This document shows positions 57,401 through 64,000 of a stretch of 64,000 nt of DNA, piece after piece. Source of the DNA: Cordia subcordata. Taxonomy: Eukaryota > Streptophyta > Magnoliopsida > Boraginales > Cordiaceae. Within the stretch, counting starts at the first letter, position 1, and every line of letters starts with the position of its first letter. The position numbers were made by a program, and so were the translations under genes. The stretch lies in contig JAPTOF010000025.1 in the NCBI GenBank assembly GCA_028554755.1, positions 4,017,501 to 4,081,500 on the forward strand, read 5' to 3'. The notes under the pieces were generated by a model, which was not told the DNA's origin, ran no database searches, and worked only from the letters and a program-made list of their open reading frames with translations.

Positions 57401-58640
57401 CACTTTCCTTCCTATTGCAAGAAAAAGATAGGTTCTTAGCACAAGTTAGGCATTTCTTTTAGGAGGATCTTTATCATTTCAAAGTGTGTGCAGATCAAAT
57501 GATTCTTCGGTGTGTGCTTGAGGACGAGTTTGAGAATGTTTTGAGTATGTGTCATGATGAGGAGTGTGGGGGTCATTTTAGTGGGAAGAAGATCGTCGCG
57601 AAGGTCTTGCAAAGTGGACTATTTTGGCCCACTCTCTTTAGGGATGCCCAAGAATATTGCAAGAAGTGTTTTAGATATCAACAATCTGGGTCCATCTCTA
57701 GGAGAAACATGATCCCTTTATCCCCTATTCTTTCTTGTGAGTTGTTTGATGTTTGAGGTATAGACTTTATGGGTCTATTTCCACCTTCCTTTGGGTACCA
57801 ATACATTTTAGTGGCCATTGATTATGTGTCCAAATAGGTTGAGGCTATTCCCACATGCACTAATAACCATAGGGTAGTGGTTAAATTCATTAAGGAGAAC
57901 ATTTTCTCTAGATTTGGAGTCCCTAGGGTCTTGATTAGTGATGGGGATTTGCATTTTCACCATAGGACTTTAGAAGCCTTGTTGAGGAGATATTCGGTCA
58001 CCTATAAGGTAGCCACTCCTTATCACCCACAAACTAGTGGACAAGTAGAGATGTCCAATAGGGAAATCAAGCACATTTTAGAGAAAACGGTTGGGCCCAA
58101 TAAGAGAGATTGGTCTATTAAGCTAAATAATGCTTTATAGGCTTACCGTACCGCCTTTAAAACTCCTATTGGTATGTCTCTGTATAGATTGGTTTATGGA
58201 AAAGCTTGTCACTTGCCGGTAGAACTTCAGCATAGAGCTTATTGGGCCATCAAGGCCTTAAATTTTGATTTGGCAAGAGAGGGTGAGAAAAGGAAGCTAG
58301 ACCTAGCAGAGTTGGAAGAGCTTAGATTTGTGGCGTATAAGAATGCCAAGCTTTATAAGGATAGGATGAAGAGAATTCATGATAAACACATTATTAAGAA
58401 ATCATTCTCTCCTTTTGATAAAGTTTGGTTGTTTAACTCACGATTGAAACTCTTTCCAGGAAAGCTCAAGACAAGATGAGATGGTCCATATGAGGTGATG
58501 GTTGCCTATCCTTCTGGTGCAGTCAAGATTAAAGACTTGAAGGATGGCTGAGAGTTGACGGTGAATGGGCAACGCTTGAAGCACGAATATGATCCGAGCA
58601 TGGCTTGTGTGGAGGCTTCAATGCTTCAGGACCCCATCTA
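57401..58640 (+). pseudogene. Athila element 2 integrase
   Basis: HHCC region (57540-57690): CHDEECGGHFSGKK then EYCKKCFRYQQ. Core: GIDFMGLFPP near 57757-57786, FGVPRVLISDGDLHFHHRTL, and YHPQTSGQVEMSNREIKHIL, so D, D and E are present. C-terminal part 58174-58479: [51 protein letters not shown]. Stops are TAG/TGA mostly at former Trp codons (57461, 57754, 57836, 58138, 58478) and a Gln codon (58551). Confidence 0.9.
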
Positions 58641-60080
58641 TGGAAGTTGAAGATAAGTTGGTGTTTGCCGGGCTGACGGCATAGTGGTTAGTGCTACTAG
58701 GAGGCAACCTAGGTTCAATTTTGTAGTTTTGCATTTGTTTCACTTTCTTTTCTTTTTATTTTCTTTCTTTCTTTTATCTTTCTTGCACCCAAACCAAAGT
58801 ATTAAATCCCGATCCTTTGTCCTATAAGATACACCATTGCTCATTATTGCACATGCCAATGCAAGCATGCATAGGCAATGCTACTAACTTTGTTTTCTTT
58901 GTGAGTGTTTATGAATTGTGAATCACAGGATTAGTAGTATGGTGATTTATCATTGGCGTGGAAAGCTTTGAAGAAAATGCAAGGTTGTATATATCATTTC
59001 TCCACTTTTTCCCCATGTTTTTACCTCATCCCCACCACTCTTACTTGCTTTGCAATCCCAACTTGCTTCTTTATGTATTTGGATCTATTTGCTTAAGGAT
59101 AAGCAAAGTTTAGGTTTGGGGGTGTGGGGGTTTGGTTTTCTTGTTATATATCTTGCTTAGGGTAGATTGCATTATATGCTTAAAAATGGTGAAAATTTTA
59201 AATTTTGATGCATGTAGAGTCATTTATTTCTTTGTTGATCATTGTGTTGCCTATTGTGATTGACTCTATTGATTTGTGAAGATGAGATACATTATGGGGA
59301 AATGAATAGAGTGGTTTGAAAACTAAGTCTTGGAGGGGATGCCCTTCAAAGTTGTGGGGAGTGAGGACTTTCAAGAATAACCCTTGTAGCCACCCCATAG
59401 CTTGGTCGGAAAAAGTGTTGAAGAAAAAAGGGTTGTTGATGTGAGTGCCCCTTCCTTGATTAGTTCTTTTTGATGTGCCTAAGCCTTTTTTTTCTTTGTT
59501 TTTGTGTAAATGCAATGCAATGCATGAAAAATCCAAAAAAAAAAATTGAAAAAGGCAAAAAGGTGCCAAAAATAAACCAAAAAAAAAAACAAAGTGAAAA
59601 AAAAAAAGAAAAAAAAAAGAAGAAGCCAAAGGCAACAAAAAGTTTTGTGAATAAGTGCATAAGTGACAGAATGTCAACTTAGCACAAGCTATCCTCTATG
59701 TAGATATGTGAATAAGGGTTTTTATAAGCCATTGTGTTTGTATATTCTCTCTTCTTGTCTTTGAGGTTTTGTGCATATTGAGGAGGCTATGATAGTTGAG
59801 GGGGCGCGAAATATCAACATCCGGAGTATGTGAGTTAGAATCCTAGGCTCGTGGTGATTTAGCTACTTGGGAGATTCCCACAAGAAACGAGACCCCTTAT
59901 GAGTAGAGGGAAGATCTAAAGAGGCTTAGGGATCTTTCCACAATAGGATTGTCCCTTTCATGCTTCTTAGACTAACTTTGATAGAGAGTCAACCCTTTAG
60001 GTAACCCTTTGCATCGACATTAGAAATAAACTTAAGATTGGACTTCCTTGGGGACAAGCAAGGAGAAGGCTTGAGGGTGT
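58641..60080 (+). other. 3' untranslated region of element 2
   Basis: About 1.4 kb without coding. It starts with GGGCTGACGGCATAGTGG then AGGCAACCTAGG (as in element 1), has an A-rich run (59535-59625), and ends with GCAAGGAGAAGGCTTGAGGG, a probable polypurine tract, just before the LTR. Confidence 0.8.
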
Positions 60081-61969
60081 TGATGTGTTGTGTTTTTGTG
60101 TGCATTTGCATTGTTATTTACCGATGTTTAAGAGGTATTAAGTGTTCAAAAAGATGCATTAGTGTAGTGCTTTTGATAAGAATAGGCTTAAGCATAAACA
60201 AATGTACATATTGAGTTTAAGAGACAAATTGCTACACTAATTGCTTGTTTTCAATGATTTAGGTAAACTTTGGGTTAAGATCGAGATTGGGCGATGATAG
60301 GTGATAAAGATGGGAGATGTACGAGTCAAAAGGAAAAAATTGGAGGTCGGAAAGACAAAGAATGGAGGAAAGAAGTCAGTCGGTCGACGAAGAAGAAGAA
60401 GGTCGACCGGCCACTCCAAAGAGGTGCCAAAAATAGCCGAACGACCACCCCTTCCAGAGCCGGCTAACCGGCTAGGTCAACCGGCCAGTTCGGAGAGCAT
60501 CATCAAAAAGCCGGTCGAGCTAAGAGAAGAAGCCGGTCGACTGGCAGAGCGTAAAGAGCTGATATAAAAGCCTGATTTTCAGACTTAGAGAGGGGAGCTT
60601 TTTGACAATTTTTTAAAGAGGATCTTTACATACCCATCACACACACAAAAAACCCTAGTCTTACCACCTCTCACACACTAACACACCCACTTGAAATTAA
60701 GCTGATTTTGGGAGGATTCAAACATTACTTTACAGAAGATTTGCTTAAGTTTGTAAGGAAGCAAGAGAAGATGAAAGCGGAGATTTCTACAACCTCTTTC
60801 ATTCTTATTTACTTCATGCTTGAGTAGATAATTTTGGGTACCTAACTTGTGTGATGCAAGAGGATATGTTTAAACTCTTTGTTATGGGATTTTATTGGCT
60901 TATTTATATACATACTTTGTTCTTATTTTTTAGAAGCTTTATATCAATTCATGTCCATGTGTTTGATGTAATGCTTGAATGAGTTGTATGCATATAGATT
61001 GAGTTGTATTTGCTATAGAACATTTCTAATCCTTAGATTATGCATGTCTATGTGTGTGATTATGGATAATACGAAGTGGGTTGATTCTATTCATGTTCTT
61101 GTGAGAATGAAATATGCCTTATAGTAAATACATGCTCAATCAAAGCTATATGTTGATACTTGAATGCTTTCAATGGCGTGAATCAAACCCGCTAGTGTTT
61201 GCATCATTGATAGGACGTCATATTCACAACGCCTTGCATTTGAACATGTAGAACTGCACCTATTATGTATTAATTCGCTTTAGTGTCCCTAGACTAATGG
61301 TACATAAGTTAGGACAAGTCTAGGTCGAGTCCTTTTAGCTTTAAATCTAGCTAATAGGAGTCCGAATAGGCTTAGTCGACCCTAGGAACCCTAGGTCTTA
61401 GCTTTAAATCCAGCTAATGGTTTAGGAACTAGGCTAAGATTGTTCTAAGGCACCTAGGTAGCTTTCTAGTCCCTCCTATGGCCTTAGGTACATAAGGACC
61501 ACGCCGTAGCTCTAAATGTGCACGCTTAGGGACGGACTCGCACCGAGTCCTAGGGTGTAATTAGGATATTAGTTAGTTACTTAGTTTTAGAAGCTTTATA
61601 TAGAAAGCCAATCCTTGAATCCTATGGCATAGAGGTGCCAAATCACCCATTCACAAGTGTAGATAACCTAATCACTTTTCCCCTGTTTTAATCCCCTAAG
61701 TTAGCTTAATTCTTTCTTTCTTTTCATTAGTATAGTTATAGTGCAGTCTTTCATCTTTTTTCCCTTAGCTCCCATAAATCCAAGAAGTTAAAAAAAAAAA
61801 TTTGTTAGTTTGGATCTTCTTTTTAAGTTTCTTCTAGAGCACGCTAGCATAGAATTCCTTCCACAAATTCACGCCTCCCTGTGGTTCGACACCCACACTC
61901 ATACACGCTATTCTACGTGATCTGTACGCTTCCAGGTCTTTTAGGGCTTGCACTCGAAAGACATCACCA
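60081..61969 (+). repeat. 3' LTR of Athila element 2
   Basis: Starts TGATGTGTTGTG, ends GACATCACCA. It has the dyad module at about 60378-60545, the TATA box at 60563-60569, and the GACCACGCCGTAGC motif at 61497. It differs from the 5' LTR mostly in the first 350 bp and around the dyads. Confidence 0.95.
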
Positions 61970-61974
61970 TGATA

Positions 61975-63150
61975 CTTTGTACCCTATCACCTAACATGGC
62001 CTCCCAATATGTACTTAGCCCTGCAAGGCACAAGGAAAAAAAGAAAATACATCATAGTGGCTCATAATTTGGCGTAGTAGCCTTATTTACAACACGTGAA
62101 AGAACCAAAGAGATACTTGTGTTAAATTGACATTGTGTCACTTGACACTTATTCAACATATTTCACTTTTTTCACATTTTTTGCATTTTTTCATTTTTTT
62201 GAACTTTTCTCAATACATAGCATAAACAAAAACAAAAGAAAAAGAAAAAGATAAAGCATATTAAATGAACCAATCAAAGAAGGAGCACTCATATTAACAA
62301 CCCTCTGAAAACACTTTTTCCAGCCAAATTATATGGCAACTACAAGGTGCATTCTTAGAAGTGCTTACTCCTTACAGTTTTCAAAAGGATTTTCTTCAAA
62401 GTCTAGATCTTACCCCACACTTCATTCACTCCCTATGATACACCCTCATATTCTTCAATCAATTAAGTTAATAACAAAAACCAACTCTCCAACTAACATG
62501 CGGATAAACAACATTCAAACAATAAAAGCACACAAAGATCAAAAAAATTTATCCATCTTTTAGCACAAACCACACAAAGCAAGCCTAAATGAAGCAACAT
62601 ATGCATAAGAAGCACAACTACCTCATATATAGCATGAATTCAAGATTAAACTCCTACACCCCTAAACCTAAACTTTGCTTGTCTTCAAACCAAAAAATAA
62701 AAAAAAAAACATCAAGCAAGAATATGTAGCATGTAAGAGGAATGTAAAAGGGTAGAAAGGAGTAAAAAGAGGCAATAAAACCTTGTGTCCATGTAAGCCA
62801 CAAATGCCAAAGGTAATAGGATCCTTTACTACCTGCTTCTCCATGAAAGAGCCACCATAACTCAAAAAAATGTAGAAGAGATTAGCAAATGATGCAAAAA
62901 AAGTTCACAATGACATTCAAAAGATAACAAGGATGTATGATGAGCTTCAAGAGATAACAAAATAGAAACTATGAAAAGAACATAAAACAATTGAGGGGAA
63001 GACAATCTAGAATACTTATAATGAAATGCAAACAAAAGAAAACCAAAAACAAAATACGAACATGAAGCAAATTAGAGATAAAAGGTATAAACAGTGCTAA
63101 GATGCCACCTAATAGCGCTTATTTTACGCCCTCAGCTAGGTGGTAACTAA
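61975..63150 (-). other. Element 3 internal 3' end, second part
   Basis: On the minus strand it begins near 63145 with GCTGAGGGCGTAAAATAAGC GCTA-like sequence and CACCTA, the post-integrase block of Athila elements. It then has GACAAGCAAAGTTTAGG (62675-62660), matching 59100 of element 2, and A-rich tracts. It joins to 50782 once element 2 is removed. The integrase would lie to the right but is displaced by the LTR at 63151. Confidence 0.72.
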
Positions 63151-64000
63151 TGTGTTGGTTTCGTGTGTGATTTTGCATTGTATTTCTATATCTATTTAGA
63201 GGTGTATTAAGCTATATAAAGTGCATTAATGTAGGTTTACATTAAATTTACGCATACTAGAATGCCATTGTGCATAGTTGAGCTTAAAGAGTAAACACTA
63301 CACTAAAGTGCACTTATCTTATATTTTAGGTGAGATTGAAGATTGATTAGAGATCGATGAAGATGGAGATGGTTTAGGCAGGGATTGAAAGCATAGTTGA
63401 AGATGAAACATCGAAGAAAATCATGTCGGAAAGCTTTCGGACAAAAGGTCAAAGCAACTAGAAGCAAAACAGAGCTAAAACAAAGCCAAAAGAGAGCAAA
63501 TAGGTACTACCAGAATATTGGCTTCAGAGTACCGGTGCACTGGCTCACTATTCCACCAAAAATAGAGAGCAAGCTTCTGCTACTGGAATAGAGGTCCCTT
63601 GGTACCAGTGCACCGGTTAGGTGTTCTGGTAGCCACGAAAATTTGGCTATATAAGACCTCTCTTGGTCATTTTTAAAGAGAACAAGTTTTATTCTTTAAA
63701 GAGAACAAGTTATATTCTTTCACATCCATCTCCCAAAAACCTAACCCTCTTATCTCCCACCTCCACACACTCTTCCATACACAAAAGCACTTTGAAATGA
63801 AGCCTCTAAGAGGATAAAACACAAGGATTTGGACATACCCCTTGGATTGTAAAGATATGGCTTTGGATAAAAGGGTAGTTTCTTTTTTTTTATTTTTTAT
63901 CCTAAGTTAATGTATAGTTGATTAGAGCTATGTATAGTGATTTACTCTTGTATTATGGATGATTAATACTTTTTATTAAATGGGAATTTGATGGATTTAT
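63151..64000 (+). repeat. Start of another Athila-type LTR (element 4), cut by the window end
   Basis: It begins TGTGTTGGTTTCGTGTG, runs on with GAGGTGTATTAAGC as in the other LTRs, has a dyad module (about 63515-63630: ACCGGTGCACTGG and CCAGTGCACCGGT) and a TATA box TATATAAG (63648-63655). The end is outside the window, so it may be a solo LTR or the 5' LTR of a full element. It lies in element 3, in opposite orientation. Confidence 0.78.

Larger units (their letters stand above)
50783..61974 (+). mobile_element. Athila element 2, full-length, with TSD TGATA
   Basis: The element runs 50788-61969 (11182 bp) with TGATA duplicated at 50783-50787 and 61970-61974. LTRs are 50788-52652 and 60081-61969, PBS at 52659. 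Inside are gag, protease, RT, RNase H and integrase in gypsy order, then a 1.4 kb untranslated part with a polypurine tract. LTRs look roughly 95-97% identical by eye over sampled stretches, so the insertion is fairly recent. All ORFs are broken by stops. It is nested in element 3. Confidence 0.95.

Noticed and set aside
59198..59677. Phe-rich minus-strand ORF
   Set aside because: It is the reverse of an A-rich tract in the element 2 3' UTR.
50788..61969. Element 2 as an active autonomous element
   Set aside because: It has perfect target duplications and similar LTRs, but more than ten in-frame stops, a changed protease site and a changed zinc knuckle.

Overview
The window looks like repeat-dense nuclear DNA of a flowering plant. 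It carries several nested Ty3/gypsy LTR retrotransposons of plant-specific lineages (Tat, Athila, chromovirus), a MuDR-like transposase remnant and a plant mobile domain remnant. It has only one gene that looks intact: a seven-exon DHHC protein S-acyltransferase on the minus strand (32716-37900). I cannot name the species. No bacterial genes, rRNA, tRNA or CRISPR were seen.

Left part (1-13226). A decayed Tat-lineage gag-pol (1-3975, +) is followed by an antisense ORF (7030-4259, -) of the 'putative gypsy-type transposon' kind, and then by a 3' LTR starting near 7384. That LTR appears split by a 4.3 kb unit (7638-11945). The unit has an Athila-type LTR on the left, a non-autonomous gag-like body, and an inverted LTR start on the right, with near-identical 5-bp flanks (AAAGG/AAAGA). 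A plant-mobile-domain pseudogene follows (about 12355-13210).

Middle-left (13227-30970). Athila element 1 (+) has a truncated 5' LTR, PBS, gag-protease-RT-RNase H-integrase and a 3' LTR ending at 22077. It abuts a MuDR transposase remnant (-). After about 3 kb of unassigned DNA comes a chromovirus (-): LTR, chromodomain, integrase, RNase H and RT, truncated at 30970.

Gene island (about 31000-38470). The DHHC gene can be spliced with GT-AG introns into a 307-residue protein. Its introns hold a small MITE, microsatellites, and a tandem duplication that copies the exon-1 splice donor.

Right part (38470-64000). Tat fragments in two orientations come first. Then there is a three-level nest: LTR family C, interrupted by an Athila-type solo LTR (TSD GACAT), itself interrupted by a second family-C solo LTR (TSD TTTGT). 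Next is a 2 kb GC-rich minisatellite. It ends at the 3' LTR of a minus-strand Athila element (element 3). Element 3 is split by a full-length Athila element 2 (50788-61969, TSD TGATA, LTRs about 1.87 kb) and by the start of another LTR (63151 onward).

Most coding entries are broken copies of the same machinery: Gag packages RNA, protease matures the polyprotein, RT/RNase H make cDNA, integrase inserts it. None looks autonomous now. The best candidates for something undescribed are a fast-changing dyad-repeat module just upstream of the TATA box in all Athila-type LTRs here, a shared TATA-to-ATG layout of the Tat antisense ORF in two copies, the inverted-LTR unit, and an excess of tryptophan-to-stop changes in element 2. 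LTR identities and similarities are by-eye estimates.
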